A program made the translations under genes and the position numbers. From Aurantiochytrium sp. KH105 (Eukaryota; Sar; Bigyra; Thraustochytrida; Thraustochytriidae): a stretch of 64,000 nucleotides of DNA. This document shows, piece after piece, positions 47,932-57,224 of the stretch (the first letter of the stretch is position 1; each line of letters begins with the position of its first letter). Under the pieces are notes generated by a model. The model had not been told where the DNA came from, ran no database searches, and saw only the letters and a list, made by a program, of their open reading frames with translations. The stretch covers positions 125,126 to 189,125 of the forward strand of contig BGKB01000009.1 in NCBI GenBank assembly GCA_003116975.1, read 5' to 3'.

Positions 47932-50871
47932 TTAGAGCTTGGACGAAGAAGACGCGGCAAAAACGTGCTCGCGTGGCTTGAGAATCCAAAGCTCTGCGAT
48001 GGGAAGCGGAACATAGCGAAAGGTGGTCTTGTGCGCGACGCGCGGCTCCCACGTGAGAATGAGAGCACCGTGCCGCAGCGAACGCTCGAGCACAGCCTGA
48101 GGGATCTCAATCTCTAGCGTTTTAGTATATGGCATCGAAGCCAAAAACCCATGCAAGCGAATCCCGTTCGCAAAGAGACGCGTCGGCTGCGCTTCGCGCT
48201 CGAGCTCCTCCCAGTCGCCACCGTGGCGATTCAGGTCCTCGCCCAAGTAAGTGATTCGCAGCGTAAGAGGCGGTAAACCCGCGGCAAGCGTCGCAAGCGG
48301 GACCTGAAAGAGGCGCTCGAGGTCAAAGCGCATCGAAAAGCGCGCCGTGCGAGGCCAGATCGGAACAAGGTACGACCGCCAGCAACGTGGAATGAGACCA
48401 TCGTGCAAATCACGAATGACGTCATCGTTGCTCGCATCCAGGTACTCGACCATGGGTCGCGCAAAGTACATGGGATCCTGACCAAAGTCGACGGCGTGGT
48501 GCGGCGGGAGCACCTGGTCCACCGGAATGGGTCGCGTAGGCGGCTCGAGACAACCTGGCATTTCGTGTGCCGCTTCGTCGCCAAAGCTCGCATACCAAAC
48601 AACAGAGAGCGGGGCGTCGCCCATGTGCTCATGCAAGGCTTGCTTGAAGCGATGCACAAGATTGCCGTCGCGCGTCTCCTTGCCAGAGGCCTCGACAGAT
48701 CCAGCGGGCGCATTGCCGAGCATGTTCTGCAGGGCGCGGTTCATCGAGACCACATCGCCCAGAGGAGCCCATACGAGATCAAAGTAGGCGCCGCGCTGGC
48801 GATGCTGGCCGCCATACCCTGTAGAAAGCTGCATTCCAATCTGGTGGTACAGGGTGGCGGCAAGGGCCATGAGTTGACCGTAAAGGTGCGTGCATGAAGC
48901 AGAAGACTCGTCGAGCTGGGTCACAATGAGCGGGTTGGGCGTGGACGGTGAGTTGAAACTGCTCATGGTGATGGGCGGCTCGTAGTAAGGAACGGCAAGG
49001 CGAGTTGACGCCTTTTCCAGATCTTCGTTCGAGCACGAGCCACTTTCCTCCAACGCGAGCAGAGCAGCGCTTTCGGCGCTACGTTCCTGGCACAGTCGCG
49101 TGTACATAAATGCGTCATGGTGCGCACGAAAGAGCAGCATGTTGAGTCGCCAATTGCGACGGTGGCGCGGCGCGAGACTGTTTTGCACCTGCGTAAAGAT
49201 TGCCTGCGAACGTACGATGGATTCGCTCGTGTACAAGTCGCCGAGCCAATTGCTCTCGAGGGTGTAAATGCCCTCCTTGATCTTTTCGACGTTGCGCTGC
49301 TGCTCCATGAGCAAGGCGACGTATTGACCAAGCATGACATCCAGCTGGTCTTCGGGGGTAGACCCGTGGAGCGGGCCGACAAGGTCATCTCCCCAGTGCA
49401 GCGTAGTCCATACATACTTGTTAACGTCGTCGTTGACGCCCTCCGAGTAGCAACCACATCCAATCGTGTACGGCGCCTGCTCAGCAATGATGGCTGCCAT
49501 TTCGCGCGGGCGCGGGTTAATGCTCTCACGGCCGTTGGTGACCGCGAAGCTGAGATCCCAACCAAAGCAAGGCATTTGCGCAGTCTGTACGTGACAAAGA
49601 TCTGGGTAGTTACGAAGCGGAAGCTGACTGGGAATCTGAGCTCGAAACTCATCAATGGGAACGCAGCTCCAAGGGCCGTAGACGACACCATTGAGGAAAG
49701 CCTGGACCGTCGACGTGTGCAGCATTTCCATCCAGAGCTGCTCTTGCACAAGTGGAACCCAGGGCTCGGTGAGTCCAAGATCCACGCTCGTGGACAGACC
49801 ATATTGCGAGGAAACCCAGACTTCGACGTTCGGAAAGTAGTTGGACCTCACAAAGTGTGCCTGAAGCTCGACAGCACGGAAGAATTCTTGCGCGGGTCGG
49901 CCGCCCGGGTCACCACCCGGCACGAAAAGAACGTCCAGACGAGCAAGGTTGCTCATGATGGCGGCCCAGTGCTCGCGTGCCTGCGCCAAGAGGTCTGCGT
50001 CCTCGTAGTTTTTAAAGAACGCGGGGTACCACATGGAAACGTTAATGTCGAGGTCATTGCAAAAGGTGGAGACGATGCGTAGCATGGTAAGCCAATCCAC
50101 GCTAAAGGAAGGACTTTGGAGCGCATCGTCGATTCCGGGCGGAATCATTTCGATGCCGTTGGTACCAAAGAGAGCGAGGTCAAGAATCTCTTGGCGCATC
50201 ATTTCCGGCGTGAAGGCATCGTAACTATTTGTTTTGGGTCTGTAGGCCACCTGGTGCTGTCGCATGCCATAGGTTGGTACAGAGACGATTTCGAGCTGCG
50301 TCGGGCACGCACAGAGGCTCTGAAGCGGCTTGGCGTAGGAGATGTGATAATCCATGCGCATTTCGCGCAAGAGCCGACCGATGCCAAAGAGAAGTCCGCG
50401 ATCACGGTTGGCACGAATCACAATGGACCTAGCGTCCTCGCTGGTTCGAATCATGTAGCCCTCATCGCTGCCCGATGCGTCGGGGTGGAGCACCAGGTCT
50501 TCAATGACTTGGAGATGTACTTCGGTGCCCGTTTCTGACGCCTCGGTGGAAAGGTTTATAGAAGCCCTTGTCGCTTCCGCTGCGGCTGCTGCTGTGGCGG
50601 CGAGGTCATCTTCCGAGGAGAGCTCTTCACTGGTCTCGGTTTCCTCTATGTCTTTTGGGGGGCCTGAATCCTCGTCGCTCGCGGGTAAGATGGTCCACTT
50701 GACGCGCGAGCGTTTCTTGACCTCTGCACAAAGAATCTCGGCAAATTTGCGATGGCGCTGGCGCGTCGCAGTGTACCGGACGACAACTTTGCTTCCTGCG
50801 CAGTCTTTGAATCCGGGCGGGACCTCGAGCACGGTGGCGTCGAGTTTTTTCCAATTCTCCAGCCACCCCAT
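47932..50871 (-). CDS. Putative GH67-like glycoside hydrolase, 979 residues
   Basis: The N-terminal part (about 1-185, with an Asp/Glu/Ser-rich insert at 65-115) ends in GYMIRTSEDARSIVIRAN and GLLFGIGRLLREMRM. This is the small alpha/beta domain that precedes the barrel in alpha-glucuronidases and hexosaminidases. A barrel-like part follows: YGMRQHQVAYRPKTNSYDAF, LALFGTNGIEMIPPGIDDAL, LDVLFVPGGDPGGRPAQEFF and WLGDLYTSESIVRSQAIFTQ. The text resembles GH67/GH115-type proteins acting on glucuronic-acid-containing polysaccharides. I cannot place the catalytic acids with certainty. It has no signal peptide, so it is either intracellular or missing an exon. The C-terminal 250 residues look beta-rich. 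A truncated relative lies 1.3 kb upstream on the same strand. The fold assignment is moderate and the substrate unknown. Confidence 0.6.
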   Translation of the reverse strand: MGWLENWKKLDATVLEVPPGFKDCAGSKVVVRYTATRQRHRKFAEILCAEVKKRSRVKWTILPASDEDSGPPKDIEETETSEELSSEDDLAATAAAAAEATRASINLSTEASETGTEVHLQVIEDLVLHPDASGSDEGYMIRTSEDARSIVIRANRDRGLLFGIGRLLREMRMDYHISYAKPLQSLCACPTQLEIVSVPTYGMRQHQVAYRPKTNSYDAFTPEMMRQEILDLALFGTNGIEMIPPGIDDALQSPSFSVDWLTMLRIVSTFCNDLDINVSMWYPAFFKNYEDADLLAQAREHWAAIMSNLARLDVLFVPGGDPGGRPAQEFFRAVELQAHFVRSNYFPNVEVWVSSQYGLSTSVDLGLTEPWVPLVQEQLWMEMLHTSTVQAFLNGVVYGPWSCVPIDEFRAQIPSQLPLRNYPDLCHVQTAQMPCFGWDLSFAVTNGRESINPRPREMAAIIAEQAPYTIGCGCYSEGVNDDVNKYVWTTLHWGDDLVGPLHGSTPEDQLDVMLGQYVALLMEQQRNVEKIKEGIYTLESNWLGDLYTSESIVRSQAIFTQVQNSLAPRHRRNWRLNMLLFRAHHDAFMYTRLCQERSAESAALLALEESGSCSNEDLEKASTRLAVPYYEPPITMSSFNSPSTPNPLIVTQLDESSASCTHLYGQLMALAATLYHQIGMQLSTGYGGQHRQRGAYFDLVWAPLGDVVSMNRALQNMLGNAPAGSVEASGKETRDGNLVHRFKQALHEHMGDAPLSVVWYASFGDEAAHEMPGCLEPPTRPIPVDQVLPPHHAVDFGQDPMYFARPMVEYLDASNDDVIRDLHDGLIPRCWRSYLVPIWPRTARFSMRFDLERLFQVPLATLAAGLPPLTLRITYLGEDLNRHGGDWEELEREAQPTRLFANGIRLHGFLASMPYTKTLEIEIPQAVLERSLRHGALILTWEPRVAHKTTFRYVPLPIAELWILKPREHVFAASSSSKL

Positions 50872-52160
50872 TATTTATTCCAGGATGTCCTCTTCTTGTT
50901 GTGGACCACTCTGAACCAGTTGCAGTAGTTCTTGGCTTGCCTTTCTTTCTTTTTCCCGCGTGGACGGTCTGTCTCACGGTGGTTGGTCGGCTTGTTGCCT
51001 TGCTCCTTGTGATTTCTAATCTCCCTTCACTTTGACGCGCGAGGTTCGACTCACGCCGCTCGCAGCAAGCAAAGGGTCGTCGACCGCGATACCGTCTGCG
51101 CGCCGCCGTCTGCGCGCAACAAGCGGCCCGACGGAGTGTTGGTCCCCGCGTCGCTCGCCCAACGGCGAGCCGCTCTGCTTGGTCTGGTCTGCCTTGTCAC
51201 AAGCTCGTACCCCTGGCCAAGCCGAGCCAAAAGCGCAACCAATCCAACAGCGCAAGCCAAGCCTTAGCCAAGCGGATGCCTTTTGGCGCACTGCGCAGAC
51301 ACCTCGGACGGACGACGAACTATCCCGAAATGCTCGTGCTCCCTTCGCAGAGCTCGATTTTCATGCCAGCAGCCTGGCTAATTCAAGGTCTGCGTAACGT
51401 CGCGCCGCACGAAGTGTTTTTGGCCGCCCGAACAAGTCCCGCCCGATTGCTTTGTCAACATTGTCGACGGACGGCTCAATCGACGCGACTTCGAGCACCC
51501 GCAACGCTAAAAACTGTCACACACGAGGCCAAGATCAAGGCGAAGACCCGCTTTGAATCGCGCACGAACTCGCGTCGGGGCTATTGATAATGCGGCCTGC
51601 ATGCACGCGATCGATGGCGATTGGCCCACCCCTCTGTTCGAGCCTGCCTTGGGCCTGGCCTTGAACTTGCCTTGCGCTTGCCATGCCATGGATCGATCGC
51701 CCGAATGACTGACGACGAGTCCAAGCGCTGTATAATGTTGCGGTTGCTGCACCGCTGGCGGAGATTGTGCATCAGAATGTGCCCCGCCGGTGCAAAAGTG
51801 GCGGCGAAACAGCCGTTGCTAATCGATCATACAAACAGACAAACCAGTCCCAGACCTGGAACTCGTCGTCCCCGAAACCCGCACCGCCGGCCAAGTGTAC
51901 GGGCGGGTGAGTTCTACATTCGCAAGAGAAGTCACTGGCACGGTGGTCATGAAACGGGCAAATTCATTGTTTCTAAAAAGTCAAAAATTGGAGACACAGA
52001 GAGTCCTTCACATGGTCAAAAAAGGTGAATCGTACAGCCACGAGCGCTGCCACTGGCAAGCAGACTTGCATGCATCCTACCGGCTAGTAGTGGCAGCCAG
52101 CATCCTGGCGATCGGGAAATTATACAGAACACGGCGGACGAGCGGCACATATTTCTTTCC
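50872..52160. other. Intergenic between the two GH67-like sequences
   Basis: 1.29 kb with no recognisable gene. The first 400 bases are the probable promoter of the GH67-like gene. I looked here for a missing barrel region of the truncated upstream copy and found none: minus-strand frames are short and show no similarity to the full protein. Confidence 0.55.
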
Positions 52161-52658
52161 TCAGAGCTCGAGGGGCGGAGGCAGAGGCCAGGCCCGATGG
52201 CGGTCCCGACTCCATCGGCGCGCCGTGTTCACAGACGAAACAGTAATACTCCGCGACTCGGAGGGGAAACAGACCTGGCCCTGGATGAAGCGCAGGTCGC
52301 GAATAAAGCGGTAGATGGCCGTGAGCATGGCCGTCTCTGACCCCGCGCTCAGCACGATGGACACCGTGCCCGCGCTCTCATCCTCCGGGTCGAAAGGACA
52401 CGGTTGGTTCTTGACCTGCAGAACAAAGCCGTCGTGGCCGTACTTGCCCTCCCGGTCGATGCGCAGCTCGACGTGCGACCGCGCCGCGGCCACGCGCTCC
52501 TCGACGGCCCAGCGCGTCCCGTACCGCTGCTCGATCTCGCGCTGCAGAATGTTCGCAAACATGAGCAGGCGGTCTCCGTGGCCCGGCGACCACGCCGTCG
52601 CGGACTCGAGGCCGTCGCGGACGACGATGTCCGCGTGCAGCGCGCGCAGCTTGCTCAT
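52161..52658 (-). pseudogene. Truncated paralogue of the GH67-like protein (N-domain only)
   Basis: A 165-codon frame from ATG at 52658. It matches the N-terminal domain of the neighbour at 47932-50871 in order: LLMFANILQREIEQRYGTRW with FAEILCAEVKKRSRVKW, then DGFVLQVKNQ with EGYMIRTSED, then SIVLSAGSETAMLTAIYRFI with SIVIRANRDRGLLFGIGRLL. It stops at about residue 135 where the barrel should begin, and the last 30 codons are unrelated Arg/Pro-rich text. There is no Asp/Glu insert. It is either a partial tandem duplication now decaying or a stand-alone domain. A weak splice donor (CAGGTCTGT, near 52275) exists, but no downstream barrel exon was found before the complete gene. Confidence 0.55.
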
Positions 52659-53926
52659 CGCGCCCCGCCTCCTCCCAGGACGCCCAATTCCGTTGCGAGT
52701 TTACCTCCCGCTCCCGCTCTCGCTCTCGCTCTTGCTCTTGCTCTTGCTCTTGCTCTTGCCGCTCCTGCTCCTCGCGGACGGCCTCGAAGACGTCTCCGAT
52801 CTGGTACTTGGGACGCGCCGCCAGGACCTCGGCGCGTCGACGCCGCTGCTCTTCGCCTTCGCCGCCGAGCCGAGCCGAGCCGAGCCGAGCCGGGACGCGA
52901 GGAGACGAGGCCTGCCGCCGCTGCCGCTCTGCGCCGCGCGAGACCTCCGTGCGCGGTCGAGCGCGGTCGAGCGTCGAGATCGGGATACGTCTGTCTGTCT
53001 GTCTGTCTGTCTGCCTGTATGCGAGACGAGATATGCGAGAGGCGCGAGGCGAGGCGATGCGATGCGATGCCGGCCGGGACGATCGACCGACCGACCGCGC
53101 GTCGATCGATATGCGCGGCGGCGATATGCGCGCTGCGACGATATGCGCGCCGCGCCAATGCGCCGCTGCGCTGCAGGTCCCGTGCCGCGTCGTGTCGCGC
53201 CGGGTCGGGTCGTGTCTTCGCGCGCGGGTTCGCGAGAGAGGCGCCGGTCAATGGTGAGTGGATGAATGAATGAATGAATGAAGCCGCAGACGCTGTCGAG
53301 GATGGCGGAATCCGAGCTCGGGAATGCGCAAGCCTTTGGACTTGCGTTCCGGTTCTGCCGATGACCTCGACGAGCACGGGGACGGAGACGGCCGGGACGG
53401 AGACGGCGAGGGTCGCGCGGAGGGAGAACTGGGAGAGGGAGGACCCGCGCCCGGCGCTAGCTAGCGCTGCTGCTGGGCGCTTGCTGCGCGAAGCGAGCGA
53501 GGTCCTAGCAAGCGAGGTCCGCCCGACCTCGGGCCGACCCACCTCCTGCGCCACGGGACCCGCGCAGGACTCGGCCTCGCGAGGCGAGCAACAACGACTG
53601 CAAGCAAGGCAAGACTCGCCGAGCTGCTCGCAGAGCTCAACCGCCGCGCCTCGGGCGAGGTCAGTCCAGCCGCCGAAGAGCAGCGACACTGGTCTCTGCC
53701 TCGAGCGCAATGTCGATTCGTTGCTTGCAGCCCTGGCAGATGGCTGTCGAGGTATAGAATGTATGTATTCGTTCGTTGGGTGGCCCTGAACTCCTGCAAA
53801 CGCTCGTCGACGAACCCGTCGTTATGATGACAGACGCGACTCTTCTTCGTTGTCGTCGCATACGTGAGCTGAGCCACCGCGTCGTCACCGACCTCGAACA
53901 CGGAATCGTCCGACCAGCCATCCATG

Positions 53927-53958
<32 letters not shown>

Positions 53959-54661
53959 TACATTCACCATGGCCATAAACTTGGTTTGGCTTTGCTGCTG
54001 GCATCATCATAGCTGGCTGGTTGTCTTCGATAGATGATGAATGAGATGACCCCGCTGACCAAGCAACCAAATGACCCCAAGTTATCGATCGCACACATCG
54101 ATGATCCGCCCGAGCACTTACCACCAGCCACAATGGGTGCTAGTTCTGTGCTGTGCTATGCTGTGCTGTGCATCGCCGGGACCTCGCTGGACTTACAGTT
54201 CTCGTTCGTGTGCGCCACGTTCTTCAACTGGCAAGCCGAGCTGGCGCACAACGTAGCGCACACACGTTCGAGGTGGTTTTGTCTTGTGCCGTGGTATTGT
54301 GTCTTATCGTCGAGGTCGCGCGTGGCGATGGCCAGCCAGCCAGCCAGCCAGCAGAGACCGAGATGGTTTATGCGTCGGCACAGGTCAAGTTACCGCGTCC
54401 CGACATGATGAATTCTGCGCGTGTGGCAGCGGCATGGCGGCGAGCGACCTCGTCACCCAACTAACCTGCCGTGGCTCCTGGCCTGTGACGCGCGCGTTGC
54501 CAAAAAATCTTGGTCGCGCTCGGAGCTTAGCCGGGACACCCGATTTGACCGCGGCGATAGCGCACTTGGGCGTGACGGCGCAAGTGAAAATTCGCCCTTG
54601 CGCAAGTCGGGCTTTCGCTGCCAAGTGCTCTACGTAGCAGTGACGCAGAGACTTGGGCAAG

Positions 54662-54692
<31 letters not shown>

Positions 54693-54884
54693 GGAGAGAG
54701 ATACAGTGTGGCTGCTGCCCGTGCCGCGACGAGCAGCAGCTAGCAATCACAAAAGCGGAGGCCGGAGGCGACCAGCGACAGCAGCAGCGACAGCGGCAGC
54801 GGCAGCGGCAGCGGCAGCAACAGACAGCCCAGCGGTCCGTCAGTCGCAGAAAGAAGCAAAAGGAGAAGCGAGCGCGAGGTCAAG
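52659..54884. other. 2.2-kb repeat-rich intergenic region
   Basis: Contains a CTCTTG/CTCTCG hexanucleotide array at about 52705-52760, GAGCC pentanucleotides near 52866-52893, a CTGT run near 52990-53013, GATATGCGCG-type repeats near 53108-53145, TGAATGAA near 53260-53280, an AAGC run just right of 53925, TGTGCTGTGC near 54150-54170, and a GA-rich tract at 54660-54700 upstream of the phosphoglycerate mutase gene. One candidate minus-strand gene start (53925) is listed separately. Confidence 0.5.
53661..53925 (-). CDS. Candidate first exons of an unrecognised spliced gene
   Basis: The ATG at 53925 directly follows a GCTT run in the sense direction, as at several firm genes here. It opens a protein-like frame: MDGWSDDSVFEVGDDAVAQL, TYATTTKKSRVCHH, DGFVDERLQEF, with good codon bias to about 53785. 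The frame then degrades, but a second protein-like segment lies just downstream in another frame (AICQGCKQRIDIALEAETSV, about 53735-53665, with a C-x2-C pair), preceded by a CGACAG acceptor-like site. An intron between them would join the two, but I could not fix the donor or the remaining exons. No family was identified. Confidence 0.3.
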
Positions 54885-56552
54885 ATGATGCTGGCTGGAG
54901 CGAGGCGCACAACGTGGGCAGCCGCCGTGCGCGGCGCACGCGCGCTGAGCGGGTCCGCCAAGGGGCCCGAGCACAAGCAGGCCATCCTGTGCATCCTGGA
55001 CGGATGGGGCTACAACGAGCGCATGCAGTACAACGCCGTGCTCCAGGCCAACACGCCCAACTTTGACAAAATGTGGGCACGTGCAGGACAGTGCGGACAA
55101 CAGGCCTTTCTGCAGGCTTGCGAGGAGAACGTCGGCCTGCCTCCCGGCCAGATTGGTAACTCCGAGGTCGGCCACATGAACCTCGGCGCCGGCCGCGTCG
55201 TCTGGCAGGACATCATGACCATCAACAACGCCATTCGCGATGGCGAGCTCAGCAAGAAGAAGGCCCTCCAGGACCATATTGCCGCCCTCAAGGAGTCCGG
55301 CGGCACCTCGCACGTCATGGGCCTCGTGTCGCCCGGTGGTGTCCACGCGCTCGACACGCACGTCGCTGCTCTCGCCAACGAAGTTAACAAGGCCGGCGTC
55401 CCCGTCGTGGTTCACATCTGGACCGACGGCCGCGACTGCGGCCCCCGTGACGCCGCCAACGACCTGCCCAAGTTCCTCGAGTCTCTCGACGAGGGCATCA
55501 CCATCGCCACCGTGACTGGTCGCTTCTTCAGCATGGATCGCGACCGCCGCTGGGAGCGCGTCGGCGCCGCCTACGATGTCATCGCTTGCGGCAAGGGCAC
55601 GGCCGACCCGGTCGACTCCCCGGAGGCCGCCATCAAGCAGGCGCACGGCCAGGACGTTGGCGATGAATTTATCGAGGCCACCGTGGTCGGCGACTACCAG
55701 GGTATGAAGGACGGTGATGGCATTCTCTGCGCCAACTTCCGCGCTGATCGCGCCCGCGAGATCCTCACTGCCCTCGCGGACCCGGAGCCCCCTAGCGAGC
55801 TCGGCTTTGGCTCCGAACGTCCGGAGCGCGTCAAGCTCGCCAACATGACCGGCATGGTCGAGTACTCGACGCGCCACTCGGAGTTCATGAGCAACATCAT
55901 CGAGGAGAAGGAGATCGACCTTCCCATGGGAGAGGTCATTGCCGAGAATGGTCTTCGCCAGATGCGCATCGCCGAGAGCGAGAAGCGTCCCCACGTCACC
56001 TTTTTCTTCAACGGCGGCCGCGAGGAACCCTTTGACAATGAGGACCGCATCGAGATCCCGTCCCCCAAGGTCAAGACCTACGATCTCCAGCCCACCATGG
56101 GCACTCGTGAGATTGGCGAGGCCGTCTGCGAGGCCATTGAGAAGAAGGATGGCGACAAGCCCTACTACTCGTTTGTGCTGTGCAACTTTGCCGCCCCGGA
56201 CATGGTTGGCCACACCGGCTCGCTTGAGGCCGCCGTCACCGCCGTAGAGACCTGCGACGAGGCCCTCGGCAAGATCCTCGAATCTGTGAAGAAGTCCAAG
56301 GGCACCATCATCGTCACTGCTGATCACGGCAACTGCGAGACCATGGTCGACCCGGAGACCGGCGGCCCGCACACCGCCCACACGCTCAACAAGGTTCCTG
56401 TCTTTATCAACGATTACACTGGCGAGGAGCGCCAGTACAAGATCCACAGCGGCGCGCTCTGCGACGTGTCGCCGACCCTGCTCGAGATTCTTGGCATCGA
56501 GCAGCCGGGCCCCATGACCGGCAAGTCCCTCATTGACTCCACCAAGGTCTAA
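54885..56552 (+). CDS. Cofactor-independent phosphoglycerate mutase with mitochondrial presequence
   Basis: A 555-residue alkaline-phosphatase-superfamily enzyme interconverting 3- and 2-phosphoglycerate (EC 5.4.2.12). Residues 1-27 (MMLAGARRTTWAAAVRGARA) form a typical mitochondrial presequence. The mature part starts KQAILCILDGWGYNE with the first metal Asp. The phosphoserine is in GNSEVGHMNLGAGRV near residue 91. Other hallmarks are VHIWTDGRDCGPRDA, LCANFRADRAREI, FNGGREEPF, NFAAPDMVGHTG and TADHGNCETM, supplying substrate arginines and both Mn sites. All appear intact. The enzyme is near the usual 510-560 residues. Mitochondrial targeting of lower glycolysis is known from diatoms and other stramenopiles, and this gene fits. 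The ATG at 54885 is followed by a second in-frame ATG. Targeting is inferred from sequence only. Confidence 0.95.
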   Translation: MMLAGARRTTWAAAVRGARALSGSAKGPEHKQAILCILDGWGYNERMQYNAVLQANTPNFDKMWARAGQCGQQAFLQACEENVGLPPGQIGNSEVGHMNLGAGRVVWQDIMTINNAIRDGELSKKKALQDHIAALKESGGTSHVMGLVSPGGVHALDTHVAALANEVNKAGVPVVVHIWTDGRDCGPRDAANDLPKFLESLDEGITIATVTGRFFSMDRDRRWERVGAAYDVIACGKGTADPVDSPEAAIKQAHGQDVGDEFIEATVVGDYQGMKDGDGILCANFRADRAREILTALADPEPPSELGFGSERPERVKLANMTGMVEYSTRHSEFMSNIIEEKEIDLPMGEVIAENGLRQMRIAESEKRPHVTFFFNGGREEPFDNEDRIEIPSPKVKTYDLQPTMGTREIGEAVCEAIEKKDGDKPYYSFVLCNFAAPDMVGHTGSLEAAVTAVETCDEALGKILESVKKSKGTIIVTADHGNCETMVDPETGGPHTAHTLNKVPVFINDYTGEERQYKIHSGALCDVSPTLLEILGIEQPGPMTGKSLIDSTKV

Positions 56553-56860
56553 AAGACTCATAAATTATATCATTGATGCCTGTCAGTCTCTTTTGCCCAA
56601 CCATTTCCATCTCTATCCGTCTTTCCTGTTATGCCCATGGTATCGCATTCGTCCTACTGCTTCGAGATTTCTTCGACCGCGGCAACAGAGCGCCCAAGAC
56701 CCTCATGGACTCCACCAAGGTCGAAAGGATGACTGTCAAATTATTTGCCCAACCGTCCTTCTTTCCTGTCATACTTAGGCTCATGGCATTCATTCGTCCT
56801 TCTGCTTCGAGTCTTCCTCGACCGACCGCCACAAGCGCAGAGCCTCCGTCCATCCACCAC
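56520..56860 (+). repeat. Diverged tandem duplication of the mutase 3' end
   Basis: The gene end from about 56520 to 56690 recurs at about 56693-56860. Both contain CTCAT(T/G)GACTCCACCAAGGTC, then TTTGCCCAACC, TTTCCTGT, GCATTCGTCCT or ATTCGTCCT, and CTTCGA. The second copy has substitutions and indels and reads GTCGAAAGG where the gene has its stop (GTCTAAAAG). It is a duplicated tail, not part of the protein. Confidence 0.8.
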
Positions 56861-57157
56861 AGTCCACCAACGTCGATGCGACGGCGACGATTGTGCGCGC
56901 TGTCACGATGTCGTGCACGGTATCGTCGCGACGTCACCACAACGTGACGTCGAAGGCGAGAACGGCGAGAACCACCGACCCGACCACTCCCTCACATCGC
57001 AGTCAGTCGGGCCACTGCTTATACACTACCAGGAGCGTCACGATGCCAGGGCGAGACTCGAGACCACGGCGCTCCGTCGGGCGCAGCTGCAGCAGAACCA
57101 CTCCACGCCGGGGCGAGGCTGCGCGCGCTCGACGGGCCCGCGTCTCCCGCGAGTGAG

Positions 57158-57189
<32 letters not shown>

Positions 57190-57224
57190 TGAGAGAGCGA
57201 AAGGAGATCTGCAGGGAGAGAAAG

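Noticed and set aside
54936-56561. 573-codon minus-strand frame across the phosphoglycerate mutase gene.
   Set aside because: It is an antisense shadow of a highly biased gene; its Val/Gly/Leu-rich text follows from complementing the mutase codons.
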